A DNA stretch of 64,000 nt. Source: AP-15 sp963818695. Lineage in GTDB: Bacteria; Pseudomonadota; Alphaproteobacteria; ATCC43930; CGMCC-115725. Within the stretch, counting starts at the first letter, position 1; each line of letters begins with the position of its first letter. A program made the translations under genes and the position numbers. The notes below the pieces were generated by a model. That model was not told the origin of the DNA, did no database searches, and saw only the letters and a program-made list of their open reading frames with translations. The DNA lies in assembly GCA_963818695.1 (NCBI GenBank), contig CAWFTG010000006.1, positions 166,751 through 230,750 of the forward strand. Direction: 5' to 3'. Positions 26,424 through 35,592 of this stretch are shown here, piece by piece.

Positions 26424-28085
26424 CTAGATGCGCAATAGCCTCTTCATCGCCTCGAAGCCGGGATGCGGCAGACCGTGATCGAAAAGGATTTGATCTATCT
26501 TCTTCAATGGGTCGAAGATCGCCGGCTCTCTGAGCCCCCAGACTGCGCAGGGCGGTTCCGTGGAGCCGGCTCTGCTCAGAATGCCGTTGACGGCTCTGCG
26601 CGCCGCCTCGTTGGCGCCCTCCATGGTCGCAAGGTTGGTGTTCGTCCGCACGTAATCGGACGCGAGGAACAGGTTGCCGATGCCGGTCACCGCATCGGGC
26701 CTATTCGCCCACGAACCGACGGTGTTGATCAACAGCGGCTCTTTATTGACGAGGGCTTCGCCGAGCGGCACCGGGAAGTTGATGTCGGGATCGAGAAACC
26801 AGTCGAGGCGATCCGGGTCGGTGAGCGGATCCATGCTATTTCGGAAATGCGCAACCAGTTGAGCCCAAGCTTCGTCAGCGACCTCCTGCGCGGAGCCGCA
26901 TTGCGCGGCCGGTTTGTTCGTCTTCTTGTTGCCCGGCGTAAGCCAATCGGAAATATCGACCGAAATCAGTCCCGCAGCCTCCCCGTTGCCGTATTGCAGC
27001 AGGTTCGTGCCGGGCCAGAACTGCGGCTGGGCGATGCAGGTCAGCGCCCAAGCGGAGTCAGCTAAGTTTATATGCCCATGGCAGCCGCTTACGTTACGTT
27101 TCAAATAGAACTGAATGCCGTTCATCCAGCGGACTTCCAGCTTTGCGATATTTGCCAGTGATGGAGCTTTTATCGTCATCTGCGCATTGAATAATGTCGC
27201 GGCCACTTCCGCTGGGACAGCCAGCAGATAGTAATCACCTCGGACCATCGCTGGTCCCGTCGGCAGATTTACGACGGCGTCAGTGATGACCGTCCCGTCG
27301 AAATCGAATCTGTCGATGGGCGAATTCTTGAATATTTTGACCCCCTTCCCCATCAAACGGGTTTCCCACGGTGTGATCCATACATCACTGGTCGGCCCGT
27401 TCAATACGCGATCCAGCGCGCCAAACTGCGAGGCAAGGGTCATGAGCATCTGGATGAGGATGGTACTGATCGTCCGCGTGTTGGCGACCTGGGCGACCAT
27501 CGCAACGAGCGATCGGGTCAGACCGGTGGCAAGCAGTTTTTGATATGCCGGCGACCGGTTTGCCGCATCGATAAAATCCCACCATCGACTCGCCTCGAGT
27601 TCCACCAGCCGGCGGTCGTTGCACATCGACATGACATCGAGAAGCCGATCGACAAAAAAGGCACCATCAGCGGGACTGATGCCCAACTCCGCCTGCGTGA
27701 ACCAGTCGTGCAAAATCAGTTGCCAGTCCTCGATGGTTTTCGGCTGATGCGTCAGAAACGTAAAAAAGGGTTTCCCTTCCTGGGCGACTGTTGACTCCGG
27801 GGCGTTCACCAGATTGTCGAGCACTCCATTGAGGTTGGTTCCAAAGGGAATCCGCCGCATTGTGTCGGTGACGTGCTGATAAAATCCCGGAAAGAAGCGA
27901 AACCCGTGCTCGCCCGGAAGGTCGCGTCTGCCGCCAGTACCTGAACCGACCTTGGTGAGGCTCCGCGCTTTGCCGCCGACCACGGCGGATTTCTCGTATA
28001 CCTCGACCTCGAAGCCCCTCTCGACCAGCTCGTGCGCGGCGCTGAGACCTGCCACACCGCCGCCCAGAACGATCACCTTTGCCAT
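26424..28085 (-). CDS. FAD-dependent amine-oxidase/phytoene-desaturase-like oxidoreductase
   Basis: The 553 residues begin MAKVIVLGGGVAGLSAAHEL, a dinucleotide-binding fold, followed by VYEKSAVVGGKARS and GEHGFRFFPGFYQHV, typical of the hydroxysqualene/phytoene desaturase-like subgroup, and end with an FAD-contact segment FLASDYVRTNTNLATMEGAN. The start at 28085 is favoured by GGAGGGAGC just ahead; the frame opens 21 codons earlier. The substrate is unknown; no carotenoid or hopanoid genes are nearby. Base composition is slightly less GC-rich than the core genes, and its neighbours are accessory. Confidence 0.85.
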   Translation of the reverse strand: MAKVIVLGGGVAGLSAAHELVERGFEVEVYEKSAVVGGKARSLTKVGSGTGGRRDLPGEHGFRFFPGFYQHVTDTMRRIPFGTNLNGVLDNLVNAPESTVAQEGKPFFTFLTHQPKTIEDWQLILHDWFTQAELGISPADGAFFVDRLLDVMSMCNDRRLVELEASRWWDFIDAANRSPAYQKLLATGLTRSLVAMVAQVANTRTISTILIQMLMTLASQFGALDRVLNGPTSDVWITPWETRLMGKGVKIFKNSPIDRFDFDGTVITDAVVNLPTGPAMVRGDYYLLAVPAEVAATLFNAQMTIKAPSLANIAKLEVRWMNGIQFYLKRNVSGCHGHINLADSAWALTCIAQPQFWPGTNLLQYGNGEAAGLISVDISDWLTPGNKKTNKPAAQCGSAQEVADEAWAQLVAHFRNSMDPLTDPDRLDWFLDPDINFPVPLGEALVNKEPLLINTVGSWANRPDAVTGIGNLFLASDYVRTNTNLATMEGANEAARRAVNGILSRAGSTEPPCAVWGLREPAIFDPLKKIDQILFDHGLPHPGFEAMKRLLRI

Positions 28086-28148
28086 AGCCGCTCCCTCCGC
28101 AATGGCGCCGATTTGCAATCGGCTAGACTGGCGACGCGCGGCGTGCAA

Positions 28149-28456
28149 ATGGCTCGGTTATTGCCGTTGGAGCCGCCCCGCCGCATTCGAACCGGTATTG
28201 TCCTCTGGCGAGGCGCAATGGCTCGCCGGCACTCCCACACCCAATATACATGGTAAAGGCAAACTCGCCGTCGCGCAATTCGGCTCCAACACGGGAGAGG
28301 ACGTGGTCTTTGGCGTGCCCAACCCTCCCGACTCCAAATACCGTTCGCTCCCCGAGGAGAGGCTGCGCACGGCGGGCGAGGAGGCAGCTTTGCGTTCGCC
28401 ATCACCAACCGATCACGAGCTGACTGACGCCTGAGTGGTGAGGGCGGCTCGACAAG
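28149..28456. other. Intergenic gap, nothing recognised
   Basis: This gap separates the divergent FAD oxidoreductase (minus) and accD (plus). I see no RNA gene, no clear repeat and no trpA, which often precedes accD in related bacteria. Promoters for both genes must lie here, but no convincing consensus element could be placed. Confidence 0.5.
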
Positions 28457-29395
28457 GTGCCGGCAGCGGGCTACAAGCCGGGGGTGAGCTGGCTGACCAA
28501 TTTCGTATTGCCGAAGATCCGCGCGGTCGTCACCAGGAAGGCGATGCCGGAAAATCTCTGGCACAAATGCCCCGGTTGCGAGCAGATGCTGTTTCATCGC
28601 GAGCTCGAAGCCAATCTTCATGTTTGCCGCAACTGCGGCCATCACTTCCGCATCGGCGCCGAGCGCCGCCTGAAGATGCTGTTCGATGAGGGTGCTTTTA
28701 CCCGGATCGAGCTGCCCCGGACGTCGGTCGATCCGCTGCGCTTCCGCGATCGCAAACGCTACACCGACCGGCTTAAAGAAGCGCAAGCGGCGCTAGGTCC
28801 GCATAGCGACGCGGTGGTCGTCGCGCACGGTCGGATCGGCGGGGTGGCGGCGGTAGTCGCGGCTTTCGAGTTTGCCTTTATGGGCGGATCGATGGGAGTG
28901 GCCGCCGGGGAAGCGATCCTCGCCGCCGCCAAGCTCGCCGTGTTACAGGAGGCGGCGTTGATCGTCGTTCCGGCCTCGGGCGGCGCGCGCATGCAGGAGG
29001 GGATGCTGTCCCTGGTACAGATGCCGCGGACGATCATCGCCGTCGAGATGGTCAAGGAGGCGAGACTGCCTTACATCGTCGTGCTGACCGATCCGACGAC
29101 CGGCGGCGTCTCGGCGTCTTTTGCAATGCTCGGCGACATTACGCTCGCCGAGCCGGGCGCCGTCATCGGCTTTGCCGGCGCGCGGGTCATCGAGGAAACG
29201 ATCCACGAAAAACTGCCCGATGGGTTCCAGCGTGCCGAATATTTGCTCGAACACGGCATGGTCGACCAAGTGGTGCCGCGCGCCGAAATGCACCCGACAC
29301 TGGCGCGAATTCTCGGCCTGCTTCACAACCCGCAGCCGCCGGCTGCGGTGGTTCCGCGGATCGAAGCCCTACCGGATCTGAGCGGGGCAGAATGA
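28457..29395 (+). CDS. accD: Acetyl-CoA carboxylase carboxyltransferase subunit beta
   Basis: The 312 residues have the N-terminal zinc finger (CPGC and CRNCGHH, four Cys) and the crotonase-like carboxyltransferase core: VVVAHGRIGG, VVPASGGARMQEGMLSLVQM, VVLTDPTTGGVSASFAMLGD and GARVIEETI. With AccA it transfers the carboxyl group from biotin to acetyl-CoA to make malonyl-CoA. The homologous N-terminus (VSWLTNFVLPKIRA) suggests that GTG 28484 may be the true start rather than GTG 28457. The stop overlaps the folC start (ATGA), the common accD-folC arrangement. Confidence 0.96.
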   Translation: MPAAGYKPGVSWLTNFVLPKIRAVVTRKAMPENLWHKCPGCEQMLFHRELEANLHVCRNCGHHFRIGAERRLKMLFDEGAFTRIELPRTSVDPLRFRDRKRYTDRLKEAQAALGPHSDAVVVAHGRIGGVAAVVAAFEFAFMGGSMGVAAGEAILAAAKLAVLQEAALIVVPASGGARMQEGMLSLVQMPRTIIAVEMVKEARLPYIVVLTDPTTGGVSASFAMLGDITLAEPGAVIGFAGARVIEETIHEKLPDGFQRAEYLLEHGMVDQVVPRAEMHPTLARILGLLHNPQPPAAVVPRIEALPDLSGAE

Positions 29396-30678
29396 CTGCG
29401 CCGACCAGCGACCGCGTTCTGGAGCGCCTCGGCCGGCTGCATCCGAAGCTGATCGATCTATCGCTCGGTCGCGTCGAACAGCTGCTCGCGGCATTGGGCA
29501 ACCCGCAGGACGAGCTTCCGCCTGTCGTGCACGTCGCCGGCACCAAGGGGAAGGGCTCGACAGTGGCGACGATGCGGGCCTGTCTCGAGGCCGCGGGCTG
29601 CCGGGTGCATGCTTACATCTCGCCGCATCTCGTGCGTTTCCACGAGCGCATCCGCCTCGCTGGGCGGCTGATCGACGAGGAGGCGCTCATCGCGCTTCTC
29701 GAAGAATGCGAGCGTGCCAACCGGGATGCGCCGATCACCTTCTTCGAGATCACGACTGCGGCGGCGTTTCTCGCGTTTGTCCGCACGCGGGCCGACGTCG
29801 TGCTGCTCGAGGTCGGGCTTGGCGGCAGGCTCGACGCCACCAACGTCGTCCGCCGCCCCGCGGTCACCGCGATCACGCCGGTTTCGCTCGATCATCAGGC
29901 ATTCCTTGGCGATACCGTCGCTGCGATCGCCGGCGAAAAGGCCGGGATTCTGAAGCGCGGTGTCACAGCGGTCATCGCGCCGCAGCCACGCGAGGCTGCG
30001 GCGGTGATCGAGGCGCGCGCCGCCGCCGTTTCTGCCCCACTCTACTGCGCCGGGCACGAGTGGCGCTGCGAGATCTCCGGCGCAGGAATGCGTTACGAGG
30101 GCGAGCGCTGGCGGCTCGATCTCCCGCTGCCTTCACTGATTGGCGCACACCAGGTAGTCAATGCCGGGACGGCCGTCGCCTGCCTCGAACGGCTATCGGG
30201 TTTCGATATCCCCGCTGAAGCCATCGCCAAGGGGTTGCGTCACATCGATTGGCCGGCGCGGCTCCAGCTGCTGCGCCGCGGGCCTCTGGTCGACGCGGTT
30301 CCGCCCAGTTGGGAATTGTGGCTCGATGGCGGACACAACCCGGCGGCCGGTGAGGTCCTCGGCGACGTCGCCGGCGGCTGGCACGACCGGCCGCTCTACC
30401 TCGTCGTCGGCATGATGAACACCAAAGACGCCAGCGGGTTTATCGCCCCGCTCGCCAAGCACGCCCGTGCCGTCCGGGCGATCACGATCCCGGGGGAAAA
30501 GAATGCGCTCCCCGCCGAGGCGATCGCTGCCGCTGCCGCCTCCGTTGGGGTCCCGGCGCAAACGGCTCATTCCGTTCTCGCTGCAATTCGCGACATTCCG
30601 GTGCACGACGGCAACGGGCGCGTCCTGATCTGCGGCTCGCTTTATTTCGCCGGAAAGGTGCTCGCCGATAACGGCTGA
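29392..30678 (+). CDS. folC: Folylpolyglutamate synthase/dihydrofolate synthase
   Basis: The 428 residues show the Mur-ligase fold of FolC: VVHVAGTKGKGSTVATMRAC (P-loop), YISPHLVRFHERIRLAG, FFEITTAAAFLAF, LLEVGLGGRLDATN and ITPVSLDHQAFLGDT, then the C-terminal domain with LWLDGGHNPAAGE. It adds glutamate to dihydropteroate and to folates. It begins inside the accD stop (ATGA at 29392-29395), so the two are co-translated, and ends 16 bases before the next gene. Confidence 0.96.
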   Translation: MTAPTSDRVLERLGRLHPKLIDLSLGRVEQLLAALGNPQDELPPVVHVAGTKGKGSTVATMRACLEAAGCRVHAYISPHLVRFHERIRLAGRLIDEEALIALLEECERANRDAPITFFEITTAAAFLAFVRTRADVVLLEVGLGGRLDATNVVRRPAVTAITPVSLDHQAFLGDTVAAIAGEKAGILKRGVTAVIAPQPREAAAVIEARAAAVSAPLYCAGHEWRCEISGAGMRYEGERWRLDLPLPSLIGAHQVVNAGTAVACLERLSGFDIPAEAIAKGLRHIDWPARLQLLRRGPLVDAVPPSWELWLDGGHNPAAGEVLGDVAGGWHDRPLYLVVGMMNTKDASGFIAPLAKHARAVRAITIPGEKNALPAEAIAAAAASVGVPAQTAHSVLAAIRDIPVHDGNGRVLICGSLYFAGKVLADNG

Positions 30679-30694
30679 GAAGGGGAGGTTCTCA

Positions 30695-32053
30695 ATGGTC
30701 TACAGCACCGATCGCATACTGACCGCTCATGCCGGGTCGCTGCCGCGTCCAGACGATCTGCGGGAGATGGTTTTGGCGAGGGCGCGCGGCGAGCCTATTG
30801 ACCAAGCGGCGCTGGATGCGCGCCTGCGGTCGGCAGTGGCCGAAATAGTCAAGCAGCAGGTCGCGTGCGGTCTCGACGTTGTAAACGACGGCGAATTGTC
30901 GAAGCCGAACTTTACCGATTACGTCTCGGCGCGGATCGCCGGCTGCGAAGATCGGCCGGGCACCGGTTTCCGCCGGCTCAGCATGACCGCACGGGACGAG
31001 GTGAAATTCCCCGAATATTTCGCGGCGCATCCGCGCCCACGCTACTCCGGCGGCCAGACAATGCCGGTCTGCGTCGACAAGCTGCGCTATGTCGGTCAGG
31101 CCGAACTCGCGCGCGACCTCGATAATTTCAAGGCGGCCCTCGCCGGCGTGAGCGTGGCGGAAGCTTTTCTGCCGGCGAACACGCCGGGGACGATCGAACA
31201 TTGGATGGGGAATGAGTACTACGACAGCGACGAAGCGTTCCTGTTCGCGATCGCCGAGGCGATGCGCGAGGAATACAACGCGATCGTCGAGGCGGGTTTT
31301 CTCCTGCAGATCGACGATCCCGACCTGCCGGACGGCTGGGCCTGCCTGCCCAAGATTACGCTCCCGGAGTATCGCAAATACGCCGTGTTGCGGATCGATG
31401 CGCTGAACCACGCACTGCGCGACATTCCGAAAGAGAAGGTCAGATTGCATGTGTGCTGGGGCAGCTTTCACGGGCCCCACCACGACGATATTCCACTCAA
31501 GGACATCATCGATCTGATCTTGCGGGTGCGCGCCGGGAGCTATTCGATCGAGGCGTCGAACCCTTGCCATGAGCACGAATGGCGGGTCTTCGAGGAAGTG
31601 AAGCTTCCTGAAGGCGCCACCCTCGTCCCGGGCGTCGTTGGTCACTGCACCGACTTTATCGAGCATCCCGATCTGGTCGCCGAGCGTTTGGTGCGCTACG
31701 CCAGGCTCGTCGGCCGCGAGAACGTGCTGGCGGGCACCGATTGCGGCCTGGGCACGCGGGTTGGCCACCCCTCGATCTGCTGGGCCAAGTTCGAAGCTAT
31801 GGCCGAAGGAGCGCGGCGCGCGACAAGATTTTTCGGCACCGCGGTTGAACGAGAGCTTGAACTTCCCCGTCGTGCACAGCCGAAAGTGGCGGTCTGCTGC
31901 TTCTGCCTCGATCCGATTCGGGCCGAGGTGTCACACAGGGCCAGAATCAGGGCGTTGATCGCGAGAGACAGAAACGAGGTGCGCGCGGAGCGTAGGAGGC
32001 TGAATGGCAGCTACTTAGTGATGTCGCGGGCCTCATATCCCACTCAGCCATAA
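30695..32053 (+). CDS. Cobalamin-independent methionine-synthase-like (MetE C-terminal/UROD-fold) protein with extra tail
   Basis: The 452 residues start RILTAHAGSLPRPDDLREMV and show DVVNDGELSKPNFTDYV, the metal-site regions RLHVCWGSFHGPHH and ENVLAGTDCGLGTRVGH, and WAKFEAMAEGA near the usual end. Family members of this stand-alone type are about 370-380 residues; homology ends near residue 377. The remaining ~75 residues (from nucleotide ~31826) are basic, with a CCFC patch, and look like readthrough into non-coding sequence after loss of the stop. These proteins bind Zn and transfer methyl or thiol groups; the substrate is unknown. AGGGGAGG lies ahead of the start. Confidence 0.82.
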   Translation: MVYSTDRILTAHAGSLPRPDDLREMVLARARGEPIDQAALDARLRSAVAEIVKQQVACGLDVVNDGELSKPNFTDYVSARIAGCEDRPGTGFRRLSMTARDEVKFPEYFAAHPRPRYSGGQTMPVCVDKLRYVGQAELARDLDNFKAALAGVSVAEAFLPANTPGTIEHWMGNEYYDSDEAFLFAIAEAMREEYNAIVEAGFLLQIDDPDLPDGWACLPKITLPEYRKYAVLRIDALNHALRDIPKEKVRLHVCWGSFHGPHHDDIPLKDIIDLILRVRAGSYSIEASNPCHEHEWRVFEEVKLPEGATLVPGVVGHCTDFIEHPDLVAERLVRYARLVGRENVLAGTDCGLGTRVGHPSICWAKFEAMAEGARRATRFFGTAVERELELPRRAQPKVAVCCFCLDPIRAEVSHRARIRALIARDRNEVRAERRRLNGSYLVMSRASYPTQP

Positions 32054-32209
32054 AGATCGACTCTTTGTCGTCTCTCACATCAAAACGATGATTGTTTCGA
32101 TCGCCGACGTGCCCTGCCAAAAGCGGTCTGATCTGGCATGGCCATCGCCGACGAGTGGGGCGGCTGCGAAATCGTTGCGGCTTGAGCCTGTCCGGAGGCG
32201 CTGCACGGT

Positions 32210-32872
32210 ATGCAGATGGGATATTGCCGCTGGTGGCAACTAACGGGGGAATCGCGGGCAATGCACGCTGAACCAGGAGAACTTGTGGGCGATGCATACA
32301 GCAAGGCGCCGATCTTAATTGGCAGTGCTCCGGGTTCGCCCTCGGCGGCGTTGATCAGCACCGACCTCAAGGAATCGGGCTTGTGGCTCTGGCAGGGCGA
32401 GCTACCGCCGTCACCACCATCACTTCCCGAACCCAAATCTCACGCCCTGCAAATTCTTCGGCGCATCATGCCTGCTGCACATTGGGCTAAATGGTTAGCC
32501 TTGCCTAGCGGTTTGGCGCTCATATCGATCGCGATGTCAATGATGCCGCCCCGGGATAGGCCAGTGTCGACGGATACGCCCGCCGTCGCGCTCTCACCAG
32601 ACCAGTCGCCCACCGCAGCGCGCCCGATTGCCACCTTACCCCCGGCCGAGCTCACGCCCGCTCAACTGGATCAGGCGCAAGTTCGGTCGGCGCCTGCAGC
32701 CATAAGTACAGTGCAAGGGCCAGAACCGCCAGATGCGAAAGGGCGTGTGCAACGCAAGTTGTCGAGAACTGGAAGAAAAATCCATGCATCGCACATTCGC
32801 AAGGGGCCGCTATTCCCGATGCATGGAGTGCTCACGCCACCGGTCATGACATGGCATGGCGGTGGTTACTGA
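32210..32872 (+). CDS. Hypothetical membrane-associated protein with conserved C-terminal motif
   Basis: I do not recognise a domain. The 220 residues have one hydrophobic segment (~93-113, WLALPSGLALISIAMSMM), a Pro/Thr/Ala-rich linker, a basic stretch (RKLSRTGRKIHASHIRKG) and the ending FPMHGVLTPPVMTWHGGGY. I recall similar endings in Bradyrhizobium-type hypothetical proteins, which supports a real gene. The start could be ATG 32210 or ATG 32261. It is less GC-rich than its neighbours. Confidence 0.5.
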   Translation: MQMGYCRWWQLTGESRAMHAEPGELVGDAYSKAPILIGSAPGSPSAALISTDLKESGLWLWQGELPPSPPSLPEPKSHALQILRRIMPAAHWAKWLALPSGLALISIAMSMMPPRDRPVSTDTPAVALSPDQSPTAARPIATLPPAELTPAQLDQAQVRSAPAAISTVQGPEPPDAKGRVQRKLSRTGRKIHASHIRKGPLFPMHGVLTPPVMTWHGGGY

Positions 32873-32960
32873 CCCGCCATGGCGTACAACCGGCTCCCCA
32901 AAGCCTATGGGGGCAAATTTTCAGCGTGAATCTAATCGACGTTTAATGGCTAGAAGCCCG

Positions 32961-32990
32961 AAATTACTTCGCTACGCTCGCAATGATTCC
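32961..32990. repeat. Interspersed repeat, ATTACTTCGCTACGCTCGCAATGA type
   Basis: The reverse complement reads TCATTGCGAGCGTAGCGAAG followed by TAAT, the short repeat widespread in alphaproteobacterial intergenic DNA. It lies between the hypothetical gene and the photolyase. Divergent copies are at 7198-7236 and 54413-54450. Confidence 0.65.
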
Positions 32991-33005
32991 GATAGACGCC
33001 GGTTC

Positions 33006-34364
33006 TCAGGAGAGAGACGCCACCTTCTGGATATAGCCGTCGACATCGGTCTTGCGCCGCAGGCCGGACGCGGTCATTGAACGGACTTTGCCGAAGATCG
33101 GCCGTTCGGGCCAGGGACGGTCGTACAGGCCAAAGACCCAGCCGACATTGGCGTAGGAATTTGCGTCTCGACCATCCAGGAAGAATTTGTTGTTGAGCCG
33201 GAGCAGGGTGGCATAGCCCTCCTCGGGCGAAGGCGACCATTCCAGAACCTTCTTCCCCCAATACATGCGCATGTGATTGTGCATATAGCCCGTCAGCAGC
33301 ATCTCTCGCATCGCCGCATTCCAGTACGGGTCGTGGGTGTCGGCCCGGGCGAGCTGGTCGAAGCTGTAAACTTGTCCGCGGCGGTCTCGCCGATGAGCGG
33401 CGAGTGTTTGCCGGGCCCATTCGGGCAGACAATCGTACTGATCATAATTCGGCGTCGTGTGCACGAAATTCATCGCCAGTTCACGGCGGACGATCAGCTC
33501 CTCGAGAAATGAGGCATTGTTGTCGTTTCCGTCTTCGCTGTGGCGCGCCGCCAATGCGATTTCGACCGGCGAGATCTGCCCAAAATGCAGATAGGGCGAG
33601 AGTGTCGAGATCGCTGCTTCGCCGGGATGAGCACGCGCAGCGACGTAGCGCTGGAGCCGCTCAGCGACGAATTCGTCGAGGCGCCGCTTGGCCTCTGTGT
33701 ACCCACCCCGGACATTTCGGACTGGCGACACACTGTGGTCGACCCTCAGTCGTGCGAGCAGGGCAGGGATGTCGGTTAGGTCGACGTTCCCGGCGGCCTC
33801 GATGCGCTCGGCGGAGCGGCCGGGATGCTGACGGCGAAGCGGGTGCAGGAATCGGTCGCGCACCCGCAACAATTTGGGGCGCAATGTCCGCGCACCGATC
33901 TCCGCATTGGTCGAAGTCAGCTCGACTGGAACGACAACATCGCCCTCGACCTGCAGCACGCGCCGCCCAGCTTCGGCCGCGACGCGTCCCCGCCATTTCC
34001 GTTGCGCCCTGAGATAGCCGCGATCGCAGACAATGAGCGCGGCGCGCAGCGCGAGGTTCAGTGCCACATCCTCGGGGCTGCCGAGCCGGATTACAAAGCC
34101 GACCCCCCGCTGCCGCAGGGCGTGCCCGGTCTCGGCCAGTCCTTCGAGCATAAAGGCGTAATGCCGCGCGTTCGCTTCGGGGTAATTGGCGGTGAGCCCG
34201 AAACCGACGAGGACTGGCAGTCCCAACCGGTTTGCCTCGGCAATAGCGGCCTCCAGCGCCGGGTTGCACTCGGCCCGCTGGGAGTTCTGCATCCAGTAGA
34301 GGACATAATCGCCGGGCTGTTCCGGCGCGTCGTTGAGTTCGGTAACGCGTTCGGGTTCGATCAC
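33006..34364 (-). CDS. Class II CPD photolyase
   Basis: The 452 residues are of the class II type: YVLYWMQNSQRAECNPALE near the N-terminus, an antenna/Rossmann domain, then the FAD domain with ISTLSPYLHFGQISPVEIAL, ELIVRRELAMNFVHT, MHNHMRMYWGKKVLEWS, FLDGRDANSYANVGW and DRPWPERPIFGKVRSM. It uses blue light to split cyclobutane pyrimidine dimers. Class II enzymes are patchy in bacteria, so acquisition is possible. It stands alone on the minus strand, with a palindrome and the livK remnant upstream. Confidence 0.93.
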   Translation of the reverse strand: MIEPERVTELNDAPEQPGDYVLYWMQNSQRAECNPALEAAIAEANRLGLPVLVGFGLTANYPEANARHYAFMLEGLAETGHALRQRGVGFVIRLGSPEDVALNLALRAALIVCDRGYLRAQRKWRGRVAAEAGRRVLQVEGDVVVPVELTSTNAEIGARTLRPKLLRVRDRFLHPLRRQHPGRSAERIEAAGNVDLTDIPALLARLRVDHSVSPVRNVRGGYTEAKRRLDEFVAERLQRYVAARAHPGEAAISTLSPYLHFGQISPVEIALAARHSEDGNDNNASFLEELIVRRELAMNFVHTTPNYDQYDCLPEWARQTLAAHRRDRRGQVYSFDQLARADTHDPYWNAAMREMLLTGYMHNHMRMYWGKKVLEWSPSPEEGYATLLRLNNKFFLDGRDANSYANVGWVFGLYDRPWPERPIFGKVRSMTASGLRRKTDVDGYIQKVASLS

Positions 34365-34403
34365 AGGAGAACTTCCCCGGACACCTCAATCCTGCGATCC
34401 TGT

Positions 34404-34420
34404 TTCCCGCTTTCGCGGAA
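34404..34420. repeat. Short palindromic repeat TTCCCGCTTTCGCGGAA
   Basis: A near-perfect stem-loop with a TTTC loop, placed between the photolyase start and the livK stop. Its arms match the inverted elements at 63895-63968, so it belongs to the same dispersed palindrome family. Confidence 0.5.
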
Positions 34421-34426
34421 GGGTTC

Positions 34427-35545
34427 TTACATTTCGGCGTAGGTGCCGTTCTTCCAGATGTAGAAGACGTATTTCGGGTCGGTCACGTCACCTTTCTTGT
34501 CCCAGGTCAACGGGCCGACCACGGTCTGCGCAGTCATCGAATGCAATGCCTTCGATAGATCGTCCACCTTGACCGACTTGGCCTTGTCCGCCGCCTGGGC
34601 AAAAGCCTAAATCGCCGCGTAAGTATAGAGCGTATACCCCTCGGGGTTGTACGGCGGCTTTTCGGCCATGAACTTGTCGACGACGGCCTTGGCGGCGGGA
34701 ACCTTGCGGGGATCGGGCGGGAAGGTCATAAGAGTACCTTCACCCGAAGGGCCGGTGATCTTCCAAAACTCCTCGGTGACGAGCGCATCGGCGCCGATGA
34801 ACTGCGCCTGCAAGCCCTGGTCGCGCGCCTGGCGGACAATCAGCCCGCCCTCGGTCTGATAGCCCCCGAAATAGATCACGTCGATTTTTTCTTGTTTCAT
34901 CTTGCTGATCAGCGCGGTGAAGTCTTTATCGCCCTGGGTGATCGCTTCGTACATCGTCTCCTTAAGGCCCCCCTTGTTCATAGCTTTCATCGTCTCGTCG
35001 GCAATGCCTTTTCCGTAAGCGGTTTTGTCGTGGACGATTGCGACGTGTTTTCCCTTGTAATGATCGGCCAGATACTTGCCCGCAACGGCGCCCTGCGCGT
35101 CGTCGCGCCCGCAGGCCCGGAACACATTGTTCCAGCCCTTTTTCGCAGCGTCGTCGGTCAGGGCGGGGTTTGTCGAAGCCGGGGTCATCTGAAGCACACC
35201 AGCCTCGTTGTATACCGCCGAAGCGGGGATCGATGCCGACGAGCAATAATGCCCGGCGACGAAAACGACCTTCTTCCCGACCACGTCGTTGGCCGCCGCC
35301 ACCGCCTGCTTCGGATCGCAAGCGTCATCGGCAATGATCAGGTCGAGTTTCTTGCCGAGCACCCCACCCTTGGCGTTGATGTCGGCCACCGCCATCTCGG
35401 CGCCGCGCTTCATCTGCTCCCCGAGCGCGGCATTCGAGCCGGTAATCGGGCCGACCACAGCAATCGGAATGTCCTGCGCGTTGGCAACAGCGGCGGTCAA
35501 TCCAAGCGCCGCCGCCAAGATGACCGACCGGACCAAGTATCTCAT
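34427..35545 (-). pseudogene. livK: Branched-chain amino-acid ABC transporter binding protein, amber stop
   Basis: The frame from 35545 encodes a signal peptide (MRYLVRSVILAAALGLTAAV, cleaved after ANA) and a Leu/Ile/Val-binding fold: IAVVGPITGSNAALGEQMKR, AVADINAKGGVLGKKL, VVFVAGHYCSSASIPAS and the IDVIYFGGYQTEGGL strand. After GYTLYTYAAI a TAG at 34607-34609 interrupts it, where Gln is expected. The same frame goes on with AFAQAADKAKSVKVDDLSKA and ends PKYVFYIWKNGTYAEM at 34429. The full length is 372 codons, with 60 lost. A CAG-to-TAG change is the simplest explanation. The fold of the truncated product is probably compromised. Confidence 0.9.
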
Positions 35546-35592
35546 GAGACCCCCGGGTATGGTGTTGGAGTGAACTGTAGCACGAGCGCAGG

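Noticed and set aside
3000..34609. Possible reassignment of TAG to an amino acid (in-frame TAG in the cyclase relic, livK, and before the phosphatase)
   Set aside because: Many intact genes end in TAG or rely on it (both MscS genes share a TAG stop), and two of the three cases have other damage; ordinary nonsense mutations suffice.
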